A stretch of 18,623 nt of DNA from Balneolaceae bacterium (GTDB lineage Bacteria; Bacteroidota; Rhodothermia; Balneolales; Balneolaceae). The DNA lies in NCBI GenBank assembly GCA_007127395.1, contig SKZL01000030.1, positions 1 through 18,623 of the forward strand, read 5' to 3'. Under the pieces are notes generated by a model. It was given only the letters and a program-made list of their open reading frames with translations. It searched no databases and was not told the DNA's origin. How positions within the stretch are numbered: the stretch's first letter is position 1; the number at the start of each line of letters is the position of its first letter. Position numbers and translations under genes: made by a program. Shown piece by piece: positions 6,479-15,935 of the stretch.

Positions 6479-7354
6479 TCAGGAAAGTGGATTATTTGCT
6501 TTAGTTGCAATTACAAATCTGTTGTTGCCGTCAAGGTCTTTTTTCAATGCTGAATCTGCATAAAACCGAGAGGCGATCTCAGCAACCTGAATGGCTGTCT
6601 TATCGTTGCATTCGAGAAACAGAAGTGCACTGTTCTTGGCTGCAAATTGAATAATCTTCTCATAGAGTTGAAGCGGTTCATTATGAAAGAGCGCCTGGTG
6701 TGGCTCATACTCCAGAACCTGTTCATTCATCTCTGATTTTTCTGAATCAGTTATGTAGGGAGGGTTTGATATGATAATATCCCATTCACCGGCAGGATTT
6801 GTTGTGAACTCAAGCAGGTCCGCAACATTAAAATTTACATCAACCTGATTTATTTGTGCATTTTTACGTGCCAAATTTATCGCTCCCTCAGAAATATCGA
6901 TACCATGGCACGACCAATAGGGCCTTTTTAGTTTTACAGCAATAGGAATACAGCCACTCCCTGTTCCCAAATCGAGTAAGTGAAGTTTTTTTGTTACCGA
7001 TTCCAGAGTCTGTTTAAGGAGCAACTCTGTTAACTGTTCAGTTTCTGAACGGGGTATCAGTACATTTGGGTCAACATTAATGGTTGCATCCATGAATTGT
7101 GCTGAGCCGGTTATATACTGAAGCGGTTCATGTTGAGCACGCCTTTTAACCATCACCCGTAAACGATCGAGTTCAGCTGTTGCAAGAGGCCTGTCATGCT
7201 GAAGGTAGAGATCAAGACGTTTCACCTGGAGAACTTCAGATAGAAGCCAATCTATACTTAATCTGGGATCTGCTACACTCTTCTCCTGAAAATAATCGGT
7301 TGCCCACTCCATCATGTCCACAACCGTCCAAACCCTGTTATCTTGAGTAGTCAT
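6479..7354 (-). CDS. prmC: Release factor glutamine methyltransferase PrmC
   Basis: PrmC methylates the Gln of the GGQ motif in release factors RF1 and RF2 with S-adenosylmethionine, which speeds peptide release. The 291 residues have the usual N-terminal helical domain (about 1-90) and a Rossmann methyltransferase domain. Visible are the SAM motif LLDLGTGSGC at 126-135 and the catalytic NPPY at 197-200, which binds the target Gln. The conserved block before the SAM site reads IPRSETE (100-106) where IPRPETE is usual. No release-factor gene is adjacent. The gene is read toward the origin, against the expected fork direction if the origin is 6103-6478. It lies 49 bases after the unknown 131-residue gene, probably in one transcript. 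No clear Shine-Dalgarno site is seen. Confidence 0.93.
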   Translation of the reverse strand: MTTQDNRVWTVVDMMEWATDYFQEKSVADPRLSIDWLLSEVLQVKRLDLYLQHDRPLATAELDRLRVMVKRRAQHEPLQYITGSAQFMDATINVDPNVLIPRSETEQLTELLLKQTLESVTKKLHLLDLGTGSGCIPIAVKLKRPYWSCHGIDISEGAINLARKNAQINQVDVNFNVADLLEFTTNPAGEWDIIISNPPYITDSEKSEMNEQVLEYEPHQALFHNEPLQLYEKIIQFAAKNSALLFLECNDKTAIQVAEIASRFYADSALKKDLDGNNRFVIATKANNPLS

Positions 7355-7403
7355 GGTTGATGCTGATTATGGCGATAAGAAAAAAGTTCAAATGGTTTGA
7401 ATC

Positions 7404-7799
7404 TCAATCTTCTTCTGATTCGGCAGATATTTTATCATCTACTTCTTCCTGAAGAGAGAGGCCAAAACGCTTTGAATAGTCCATAATAAAATCGACAACA
7501 ACGGCTTCAATATTTTTCTCTTCAGATAGCGAACTTCCCCTGAAACCCATTCTGCCACCTGCCTTTTTCATTTCAATTCTATTGTAACTGTTGGTACATT
7601 CAATGATACAAGTCAATGTAATTGTGGCATTGATCTGTTTCTCATACTGTTCATATACGGCAACGAAAATTTCATCATCGCTTGAAGGTGCCTTGTATTC
7701 GTAGAGAAATTTTGGTTCACTGATTTCAAAGAGTTTACCCGGCAGCCTTCTTAGTGTTTGATTCGGCCCGTAAAGCAAATATTTTGTCACTGTACTCAT
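7404..7799 (-). CDS. Hypothetical protein, 131 residues, upstream of prmC
   Basis: I do not recognise this protein. It is 131 residues, has no signal peptide or membrane segment, and looks like a mixed alpha/beta domain: likely strands near 25-36 (SEPKFLYEYKAP) and 42-65 (DEIFVAVYEQ onward), a polar turn with a glycine-rich stretch (KAGGRMGFRGS, about 79-89), then a helix from about 93 and a very acidic C-terminus. Codon use and composition look like its neighbours. It is the first gene of a likely two-gene transcript with prmC and starts 177 bases from the divergent outer-membrane-type gene. The length of the frame and its position make it probably real; function is unknown. Confidence 0.75.
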   Translation of the reverse strand: MSTVTKYLLYGPNQTLRRLPGKLFEISEPKFLYEYKAPSSDDEIFVAVYEQYEKQINATITLTCIIECTNSYNRIEMKKAGGRMGFRGSSLSEEKNIEAVVVDFIMDYSKRFGLSLQEEVDDKISAESEED

Positions 7800-7902
7800 G
7801 ATGTAGATAATCTTGTTAATTTAATTGATATAATAGGACAAAATTCAGCAGGAATAAACGTTTTAATACAACAATAATCAAATGGAGATTTGAAAGAAAT
7901 AT

Positions 7903-7932
7903 TTTGGGAAAAGAACTGTCTGTTTATTTTTG
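7903..7932 (+). promoter_or_regulatory. Bacteroidota-type promoter for the secreted protein gene
   Basis: TTTG at 7903-7906 and TATTTTTG at 7925-7932, separated by 18 bases, match the known Bacteroidota sigma pattern (TTTG, 17-23, TAnnTTTG). A transcript would begin near 7939, about 60 bases before the preferred ATG at 8001. Confidence 0.55.
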
Positions 7933-8000
7933 ATGTTGTTATACAATCCTTAGCCAAAAAAAAACGTTACTAATTCATGCGTTTAATTAGTTTAGATAAA

Positions 8001-8852
8001 ATGAAAAAAATATTTAAGATCATTATTCCATGTACCCTGATTCTTTTTGTTTCAGTGGTACCTGTTGTTTCGCAAATTATTGAACCCGAGGTCGAGAGAA
8101 CGACAAGAGACATATCTGCACTGAGTGACAATTACAACCGTGGATTCGGTATCAATATCGTCATGAACAATTTTGGATTTGGAATTGGTGGTGAATACAG
8201 ACATGTGATTGCTCCACAAATGGAATTCACTGCTTCGCTGAGAGCAACCGGACTGAGAGATGCAAGCGAACAGACGTTTACAGACTTTTTCTTTGGGCAA
8301 CAGATCATCCCGAATAAATATCAGCGCGCTTTTGCATTTCCACTGATCCTGGGCCTGCGTCAAAGAATTTTCGCAAGTGCAATTCAGGATGACTTCCGGT
8401 TTTTTCTAAGTGCCGGAATGGGCCCGGCTGCTTCATTTGCTTACCCATATTTTGATGATCCTGATAATTACGGCTATAGATTTACAGGAAATGAGCTTGT
8501 ACTGATTAATGAAGAGCTGTTCAGGCTGCAATCTACTCGGGTAAACGACATATTCGGTGGATTAAATCAGGGGGAATGGCAACTGGGTGCAGCAGGAGAA
8601 TTTAAATTATCACTCGATATTGGGAGTAATTTTTCAAGATTAAGCAGTATTGATTTTGGATACTACTTCTATTATTTCCCTGACGGTATACAGCTCATGA
8701 TGCCGAACCAACCGGTTTTCAGAACAGATGTGCCAAGGCCTGATATATTGAAGTTGGATGAACAGGGTAATTTTGAATTTGAACCGTTTTTTGAATCCCA
8801 AAGATTTTTTGGATCACCACAAATCACCTTCACATTCGGATGGCAACGATAA
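8001..8852 (+). CDS. Secreted, probably outer-membrane beta-barrel-like protein, unknown family
   Basis: From the ATG at 8001 the product is 283 residues and begins with a classical signal peptide (MKKIFKIII, then a hydrophobic core to VVPVVSQ). The frame extends to an ATG at 7977, but that adds eight residues with an Asp before the signal, so I prefer 8001. The mature part is rich in alternating strands with aromatic and Gly residues, for example NRGFGINIVMNNFGFGIGG, FAFPLILGLRQRIF and FGYYFYYFP. It ends with the strand ITFTFGWQR, whose aromatic pattern resembles the last strand of outer-membrane barrels, though a final Phe is lacking. I do not recognise the family. It stands alone behind its own promoter and in front of enolase, with no sign of co-function. 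Confidence 0.8.
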   Translation: MKKIFKIIIPCTLILFVSVVPVVSQIIEPEVERTTRDISALSDNYNRGFGINIVMNNFGFGIGGEYRHVIAPQMEFTASLRATGLRDASEQTFTDFFFGQQIIPNKYQRAFAFPLILGLRQRIFASAIQDDFRFFLSAGMGPAASFAYPYFDDPDNYGYRFTGNELVLINEELFRLQSTRVNDIFGGLNQGEWQLGAAGEFKLSLDIGSNFSRLSSIDFGYYFYYFPDGIQLMMPNQPVFRTDVPRPDILKLDEQGNFEFEPFFESQRFFGSPQITFTFGWQR

Positions 8853-10450
<1,598 letters not shown>

Positions 10451-10494
10451 TCCTGAATGGATAAGGCTCAATACAGTATAACGTAAAATTTAAC

Positions 10495-10539
10495 GGGCCG
10501 GCTAAGCTCTGGAATACAGAACTGGCCGGCTCTTTTTTT
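10495..10539 (+). terminator. Strong intrinsic terminator of enolase
   Basis: GGGCCGGC at 10495-10502 pairs with GCCGGCTC at 10525-10532 (8 bp, one G-T), with a smaller TCTG/CAGA stem inside the loop, followed by seven T at 10533-10539. It lies only 16 bases before the recF start. Confidence 0.85.
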
Positions 10540-10555
10540 CTGATGAACAGAATAG

Positions 10556-11686
10556 ATGAAAATCGAACGGATCAAATTAATCAATTTCAGAAATCACGAG
10601 GATACTGAGATTGAATTTGCCCCCCATCTGAACCTGATAACCGGTTCAAATGGATCAGGTAAAACCAATTTAATTGATGCCATTCACTATCTATGTATGT
10701 CCAGAAGTTTTGTGGCTTCCAGTGATCAATACATTGCCCATCAAGACCACAAATATTTTATGATCAATGGGAGTTTTAAAGGCGAAGTGAGGCCCCAATT
10801 CAAGATCAGTTGCAGCTATTCGAGAGGTGAAGGAAAAAAAATCTTTGTCAACGACAGCCCGCTTGATCGTTTTTCAGATCTGATTGGAATGGTGCCTGTT
10901 GTCGTTTTGAGCCCTGAAGATCTGAAACTGACCGGTGATGGCCCCATTGAAAGACGATCTTTTCTGGACAGTATGATCAGCCAGATCTCTACTCCCTATC
11001 TGAAGGATCTGATCGATTACCGCAAGATACGAAAACAGAGAAACAGGCTTCTTCAAGAGTTCAAGGGCTCACTTTCAATGCTTCAGACCCAGCTGGAACC
11101 CTGGAATGTGCAGCTTGCCAAAAAAGGGGCATCTATCATCAAAAAAAGAAGTGAAGTGCTGGATCGCTTTGTCATCTATCTGGCTCTGCAATATCAAACA
11201 ATCACCGGATTAAAATTGCAGCCCTCCCTGAAATATCAAACGATTGTTGAGATTCCGGGTACAATTGATGAGATTGAAGCAGAATTTTTAAATCAACTGG
11301 AAAATAATTTTGAGAAGGAAGCAGAAAGAGAACAGACTCTGATCGGACCTCACAGGGATGAAATCGTATTCTACCTGGGTGATATGGAGTTGCGAAATTA
11401 TGGGTCACAGGGACAACATCGCCTCTTCTCGATGGCGATGAAGATGGGACAGTTATTTTACTATCTGGATGAACTGGACGATCTGCCTATCCTGTTGCTT
11501 GACGATCTGTTTGGAAATCTGGACCAGGAAAAGACGAGTGTCATTACCGAAACGTTAACAAAACATGCGGGACAGACATTTATCACATCTGCATCAGAGA
11601 AGCCGTTTGATGCGCAGCAGTTTCGGGATAATCCCGATAACAAATGGTTTACGGTGAAAGATTCTATCGTTTCACTTAAATATTAG
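10556..11686 (+). CDS. recF: DNA replication and repair protein RecF
   Basis: RecF is an SMC-like ATPase that, with RecO and RecR, helps load RecA at single-strand gaps of stalled forks. The 376 residues fit the family. The N-terminus [19 protein letters not shown] is typical. Walker A is GSNGSGKT at 30-37, the ABC signature is YGSQGQHR at 282-289, and Walker B is [12 protein letters not shown] at 312-323, followed by TFITSAS, where the H-loop position is often TTT/ITS in RecF. It is followed after 7 bases by the dciA-like gene. The enolase terminator is directly before it, so expression must come from read-through or from a promoter inside or just after enolase. Confidence 0.95.
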   Translation: MKIERIKLINFRNHEDTEIEFAPHLNLITGSNGSGKTNLIDAIHYLCMSRSFVASSDQYIAHQDHKYFMINGSFKGEVRPQFKISCSYSRGEGKKIFVNDSPLDRFSDLIGMVPVVVLSPEDLKLTGDGPIERRSFLDSMISQISTPYLKDLIDYRKIRKQRNRLLQEFKGSLSMLQTQLEPWNVQLAKKGASIIKKRSEVLDRFVIYLALQYQTITGLKLQPSLKYQTIVEIPGTIDEIEAEFLNQLENNFEKEAEREQTLIGPHRDEIVFYLGDMELRNYGSQGQHRLFSMAMKMGQLFYYLDELDDLPILLLDDLFGNLDQEKTSVITETLTKHAGQTFITSASEKPFDAQQFRDNPDNKWFTVKDSIVSLKY

Positions 11687-11693
11687 GTCAAAC

Positions 11694-11990
11694 ATGGCAT
11701 TTGGAAGAAAACCAAAACCGATGAATGAACTGCTTCGTGAGTTCATGAAAAAGGTTCCCCAGCAGACGGAGCTCAAGAGGGGTATGGCTCTTCATCTCTA
11801 TCCCGAGATTGTTGGCGAGCGAATCGCAGCAGCAACGAAAGGACTCAAATTTGACGGCCCCAAACTGATTATAACTGTTTCAAGTGAAGCATGGAGATTT
11901 GAACTTCATGCAAACCGGTTCTCCATTGCTAAACGTATGAATGAGAAAGTAGGCTCAAAAGTTGTAAAAGAAATAATCGTGCGCAATTGA
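11694..11990 (+). CDS. DUF721 / DciA-like protein, candidate replicative helicase loader
   Basis: The 98-residue product matches the short DUF721 form: an N-terminal helix (MNELLREFMKK), then LYPEIVGERIAAATKGLKFDGPKLIITVSS and a closing EAWRFELHANRFSIAKRMNEKVG, the classic DUF721 arrangement of a W-x-x-V/I-VG core and a strand-helix end with the conserved W-x-x-E-L. DUF721 includes DciA, which in many bacteria without DnaC or DnaI loads the DnaB helicase onto DNA. Placement seven bases after recF and about 5 kb from dnaA and oriC supports a replication role. The helicase-loading function is inferred from family, not visible in the sequence. Confidence 0.85.
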   Translation: MAFGRKPKPMNELLREFMKKVPQQTELKRGMALHLYPEIVGERIAAATKGLKFDGPKLIITVSSEAWRFELHANRFSIAKRMNEKVGSKVVKEIIVRN

Positions 11991-12015
11991 CCGATTTATT
12001 TATATTTTCATAGAG

Positions 12016-13023
12016 ATGAAATTTTTAAACTTTTTATCGGATCGAATCAAAGGTTTTTTTTCGGGAGAGAGCATACCGTCATCGGATGAGAGTGATTTAA
12101 GCAGTTTTGAGAGTCGTGAAAAAATAATCGCTTTCTCAGTGGCACTTGTAATCTCCCTAAGCCTCTGGTTTATCGTGAACCTGAGCAGAGACTTTAATGT
12201 CTCCATTGAAGTTCCAATCATACTGAGTAATCTGCCTCAGGATGTAACGATCATCAGTGAAATTCCAGATGTGGCAACTGTAAATCTTACAGGCGAGGGG
12301 TGGAACCTGATATCCGTCTATACGAATCCGCCAAGAGTCTTTGTAAACGCAGAATCAGAGGAGGTGAATCTATCCGAACAGATCCGCAACCAGATTGGGG
12401 CATTTTCCAATCTGAATATTATCCAGGTTCGCCCTTCACAACTGGAAATCCGAACGGAAACCCGCATCAGTAAACGGGTACCTGTTGTCAGCAGAGTGGA
12501 ATTGAACGTGGGTAATCGATATGGGCTGATTCGTGATCCGGTTGTATCACCCGACAGTGTCACGATCTCCGGTGCTGAATCACTGCTTGAAGAGATCGAT
12601 TATTGGGAGACTGAGAATGTGGAGCTCACAAATATCACACGAAGTGTCGTTAACAATATCAACCTCAGACAGCCGGATTCAGGTGTATCGGTTGTGCCCT
12701 CCAGGGTGACACTGGATGTGGAAGTCGCAGAGTTTACCGAAGCAGAACTTCGTGTTCCAATCCGAACCCGAAATCTGCCAAGTGGCCGTGCAGTAACATA
12801 CAACCCTTCATCAATTATGGTTCGCTACGATGTACCCATAGATCAGTTCTCTGAGGTGCATGGCTTAAGGTTGTTTAATGCCTATGTAGATTATACACTG
12901 ATAACGGATGACGATTCAGGCCGCGTGACACCCGAAGTGGAACTGGTGGAGAACGACTATCATATCCGACTCAGAAGTTTTCAGCCTCCGAGAGTCTCAT
13001 ATTTCAGGATCATACCTGAATAG
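12016..13023 (+). CDS. YbbR/CdaR-like membrane-anchored protein
   Basis: This 335-residue protein has one transmembrane helix near residues 37-56 (AFSVALVISLSLWFIVNL) and a long extracytoplasmic part with YbbR-like repeats. Repeat starts can be seen at VPIILSNLPQ (about 66), VPVVSRVELNVG (about 154) and VPIRTRNLPSG (about 246), each followed by strand-rich sequence. PDSVTISGAESLL is the usual YbbR phrase. CdaR proteins of this type regulate the di-adenylate cyclase CdaA in Firmicutes; in Bacteroidota the role is less clear, and no cyclase gene lies here. It starts 25 bases after dciA, so recF, dciA and this gene are probably one operon. Confidence 0.85.
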   Translation: MKFLNFLSDRIKGFFSGESIPSSDESDLSSFESREKIIAFSVALVISLSLWFIVNLSRDFNVSIEVPIILSNLPQDVTIISEIPDVATVNLTGEGWNLISVYTNPPRVFVNAESEEVNLSEQIRNQIGAFSNLNIIQVRPSQLEIRTETRISKRVPVVSRVELNVGNRYGLIRDPVVSPDSVTISGAESLLEEIDYWETENVELTNITRSVVNNINLRQPDSGVSVVPSRVTLDVEVAEFTEAELRVPIRTRNLPSGRAVTYNPSSIMVRYDVPIDQFSEVHGLRLFNAYVDYTLITDDDSGRVTPEVELVENDYHIRLRSFQPPRVSYFRIIPE

Positions 13024-13041
13024 GAATACGTGTAATTGTGA

Positions 13042-14292
13042 TTATTCAGCGCCGTTTGAAAGCTGCATGTAGGGTTCTATGACATCGTCAATCTCTTTGG
13101 CATCCGGAAAGAATGAGAGGATTTTTATAAGCACTTCATCTACCAGGATATCCGGACATGAAGCGCCAGATGTTAATGCAATTCTTAATCCTCTCTTTTG
13201 AACAGGAAGCCAATTCTCACTTTCAAGAATCTCTTTTTCCCACTGATCAAAGTGGCTGATTTTTTGGGGTGAATCAATTTCACCGGCATCTCTTATATGG
13301 AAGGATGGACAGTGATGTTCCAGGATCTCAACCAGGTGCATGGTGTTTGAAGAGTTATAACCTCCCACGATCAGTGCCAGATCAGGAGCAGCATCTGCGA
13401 GAGCATATGTAGCTGTCTGATTTTCATTTGTCGCATAACAGAGGGTGTCACTGGTGTCTGCAAAATGGTCAGGCGCCTTTTCTTCACCAAACCTCTCAGC
13501 AGCAGCGGCTTTCAGGATATTCATCACCTCCTCAGTTTCCGTGGCCAGCATGGTTGTCTGATTGATGACACCAAAATGCTCCAGGTCTTTCAAAGGATTG
13601 AAGCCTTCTGTACTCTTGTAGCCAAACCACGTCTCAAAATCCGCAACCGGACGTTTACCGGTCATAATTTCAGCCAGTATAGTTGCTTCCTCAGGGTTTA
13701 AAACGACTACAACGGGGGAGTGATCCGCACTGTGTGAAAAAGTGGCACGTGTCTCTTCATGCTGATGTTTACCGTGAACCACCAGGCTATAGCCCTTTTT
13801 TCCAAGCTGATTTCCGCGATTCCAGACTTTTTCTACAAATGGACAGGTTGTATTGTATTGATAAGGATTGATCCCTTTCGATTTCAGTTTATCCTCAATT
13901 TCAAGCGTAGTGCCAAAAGCCGGGACAATGACTATATCATCACTATTAAGTGAATCCAAAGGTATTCGTTCTGAACCATCCGTATCAAACAGAAATTTTA
14001 CCCCCTTTTTTTGCAGGTCTTCATTCACAGTTGGGTTGTGTATCATCTCACTCAGGAGGTAGATCTTTTTGCCGGAATTCTCCTCAACCGTTCGATATGC
14101 GATGTCTATAGCATTTTCAACACCATAACAGAAACCAAAATGTCTTGGGATCAGAAAGGTGACCGGACCAAAATCCAATTCAACAGGTGTCAGATCCTTC
14201 TTGCGGGGGTCTGTAATTTTATTGGCTTCCTTAACATTCCGGATCACCGGTGAATGATACATTTCAGGAATGTCGAATGTTTTACGTGCCAT
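13042..14292 (-). CDS. ispH: 4-hydroxy-3-methylbut-2-enyl diphosphate reductase, long form
   Basis: IspH is the last enzyme of the MEP pathway; it uses an iron-sulfur cluster to make isopentenyl and dimethylallyl diphosphate. The three cluster Cys are present: C55 in HFGFCYGVENA, C150 in NTTCPFVEKVW and C285 in TLCYATNENQ. Substrate residues are H85 (HNPTVN), H178/E180 (GKHQHEET), INQTT (243-247), SSNT (314-317) and GASCPD (376-381). At 416 residues it is about 100 longer than the E. coli type. The N-terminal extension and the TTCPFV-KVW motif recall the long cyanobacterial and plant form. It converges with the YbbR gene (18-base gap). Confidence 0.95.
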   Translation of the reverse strand: MARKTFDIPEMYHSPVIRNVKEANKITDPRKKDLTPVELDFGPVTFLIPRHFGFCYGVENAIDIAYRTVEENSGKKIYLLSEMIHNPTVNEDLQKKGVKFLFDTDGSERIPLDSLNSDDIVIVPAFGTTLEIEDKLKSKGINPYQYNTTCPFVEKVWNRGNQLGKKGYSLVVHGKHQHEETRATFSHSADHSPVVVVLNPEEATILAEIMTGKRPVADFETWFGYKSTEGFNPLKDLEHFGVINQTTMLATETEEVMNILKAAAAERFGEEKAPDHFADTSDTLCYATNENQTATYALADAAPDLALIVGGYNSSNTMHLVEILEHHCPSFHIRDAGEIDSPQKISHFDQWEKEILESENWLPVQKRGLRIALTSGASCPDILVDEVLIKILSFFPDAKEIDDVIEPYMQLSNGAE

Positions 14293-14627
14293 CAGTTTGT
14301 GATTGTCTTCGTTTCAGCTGAGTATTTAACGGTCAAAGATACAAAGTAAATGAATGGAGATAAACAAAACCCGTTATGGTTTGGTTCACAGGAGTTAACC
14401 GGCAAAAATCGGATAGTATAACATTCAAACTTAATCCGTACTTTAACTACAGTTATATTTATAGTGAAGTCCTATCCATTAGGTTCCGGTATTGCCTCTG
14501 TTTATTTCAGTAAATCACATCTGATTCATTGGTTACACGTTATTGGAGAGATTTCTTCCTGAACTTTGATAAAAGGGAAGAGTTGCGTGGATTTCAGCGA
14601 AACCAATTTTAAAATCAATTTATATTC
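14293..14627. other. Divergent intergenic region between ispH and the RNA helicase gene
   Basis: These 335 bases contain the ispH promoter near one end. The remaining 250 or so bases before the helicase hold no accepted ORF and no RNA gene I recognise. Small inverted pieces exist (CGGAT at 14410-14414 with ATCCG at 14434-14438; GGATAG at 14411-14416 with CTATCC at 14472-14477), too weak to call. A long leader before a DEAD-box helicase gene would fit post-transcriptional control, but I see no specific element. Confidence 0.45.
14334..14368 (-). promoter_or_regulatory. Bacteroidota-type promoter for ispH
   Basis: Leftward, TTTG (complement of 14365-14368), a 23-base spacer and TATCTTTG (complement of 14334-14341) match the Bacteroidota pattern, at the long end of the spacer range. 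The transcript would begin about 35 bases before the ispH ATG. Confidence 0.5.
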
Positions 14628-15932
14628 ATGAAAGAACCAGGATTCTCAGATCTGAACATTCAACCTGAAATTTTAAAAGCGATCGAAGAGATGGGGTTTG
14701 AAGAACCCACTTCGATTCAATCGGCATGTATACCGGTCATTCTTGAGGGTAAGGATGTGGTAGGACAGGCTCAAACCGGTACCGGTAAAACAGCTGCATT
14801 CGGTATCCCGGCTATTCAAAAAGCCAACAGAGGCTCAAAATCACCGAGCGTGCTGATTCTCTGCCCTACCCGTGAACTGGCTATTCAGGTTACGGGAGAA
14901 CTCATCAAACTGGCTCGCTATACCGATGGTATCTTTACGGTGCCGGTATATGGCGGGCAACCGATCAGTCGACAATTGAATGCTCTGAAAAAAGGTGCCC
15001 AGATCGTTGTGGGGACACCCGGCAGAGTTATCGATCACCTGAAACGCGGTACTCTCAAACTGGGAGCGCTGGAGTTAGTTGTACTCGATGAAGCGGACGA
15101 GATGCTTAATATGGGTTTTCGTGAAGATCTGGAAAAGATTTTGAGCTACAGCCAGGGTAAATCGCAGACAGTGATGTTTTCAGCTACGGTTCCCAAAGCG
15201 ATCAAAAATATCATGAACCGATGGATGGAAAATCCTGAAATGATCAAAGTTGAAGGTCAGACCGAGACAGCATCCGGGATCGAACAGTATTTTATGGAAG
15301 TGCGTGACTCTATGCGCACAGAAGCAATTTCTCGTGTTATGGATATGGCTAATTTTAGATTGGCATTGATCTTCTGTAACACCAAACGGCAGTGCGATTC
15401 TCTTGTTCAGGAGTTACAGGCACGTGGGTATTCTGCCGATGCACTGCACGGGGATATGCGTCAGCAGGTCCGGGACAAGGTGATGGAAAAATTCCGAAGA
15501 GCCCAGATCGAAATACTGGTTGCAACCGATGTAGCTGCCAGAGGCCTGGATGTGGATGATATCGATGTTGTATTTAACTATGACATACCGAATGATCCGG
15601 AATTTTATGTCCACCGTATCGGCCGTACAGCTCGTGCCGGTAAATCCGGGATGGCTATTACATTTACATCAGGAAGAAAGAAAAAGCGAATCCGGTTTAT
15701 TGAAAAAATGACCAGGGCAGATCTACTGCCACTGCCGATGCCTTCAGTCAGAGAGGTACAACTCTCAAAAATTGATAACCACCTGGAAGAACTTCTGGAA
15801 ACACTTGAAGCCGGCGGACTCCGGGAGTATATCGAACAGCTTGAGCCGCTTGCAGAGGGGAATTTTACTCCAATTGAGATCGCCGCTGCCCTCTTCAAAA
15901 TGAGAGTAGAAAAGGGCGTGGATGTTAAATAA
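14628..15932 (+). CDS. DEAD-box ATP-dependent RNA helicase
   Basis: The enzyme unwinds RNA duplexes with ATP, in ribosome assembly or RNA decay. All core motifs are intact in the 434 residues: Q motif with Q31 (PTSIQ), motif I AQTGTGKT (48-55), Ia PTREL (80-84), motif II DEAD (154-157), motif III SAT (185-187), and motif VI HRIGRTARAG (329-338). The C-terminal part after about 370 resembles the dimerisation region of the DeaD/CsdA subgroup (LPMPSVREVQ and later FTPIEIAAALFKM), but the DbpA-type RNA-binding domain and the basic tail seen in long DeaD proteins are absent. The gene ends three bases before the convergent phosphoesterase gene. Confidence 0.94.
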   Translation: MKEPGFSDLNIQPEILKAIEEMGFEEPTSIQSACIPVILEGKDVVGQAQTGTGKTAAFGIPAIQKANRGSKSPSVLILCPTRELAIQVTGELIKLARYTDGIFTVPVYGGQPISRQLNALKKGAQIVVGTPGRVIDHLKRGTLKLGALELVVLDEADEMLNMGFREDLEKILSYSQGKSQTVMFSATVPKAIKNIMNRWMENPEMIKVEGQTETASGIEQYFMEVRDSMRTEAISRVMDMANFRLALIFCNTKRQCDSLVQELQARGYSADALHGDMRQQVRDKVMEKFRRAQIEILVATDVAARGLDVDDIDVVFNYDIPNDPEFYVHRIGRTARAGKSGMAITFTSGRKKKRIRFIEKMTRADLLPLPMPSVREVQLSKIDNHLEELLETLEAGGLREYIEQLEPLAEGNFTPIEIAAALFKMRVEKGVDVK

Positions 15933-15935
15933 CTG

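Noticed and set aside
7800..7976. Divergent gap where gene direction changes, as an alternative origin
   Set aside because: AT-rich, but no DnaA box is present; the divergent promoters explain it.
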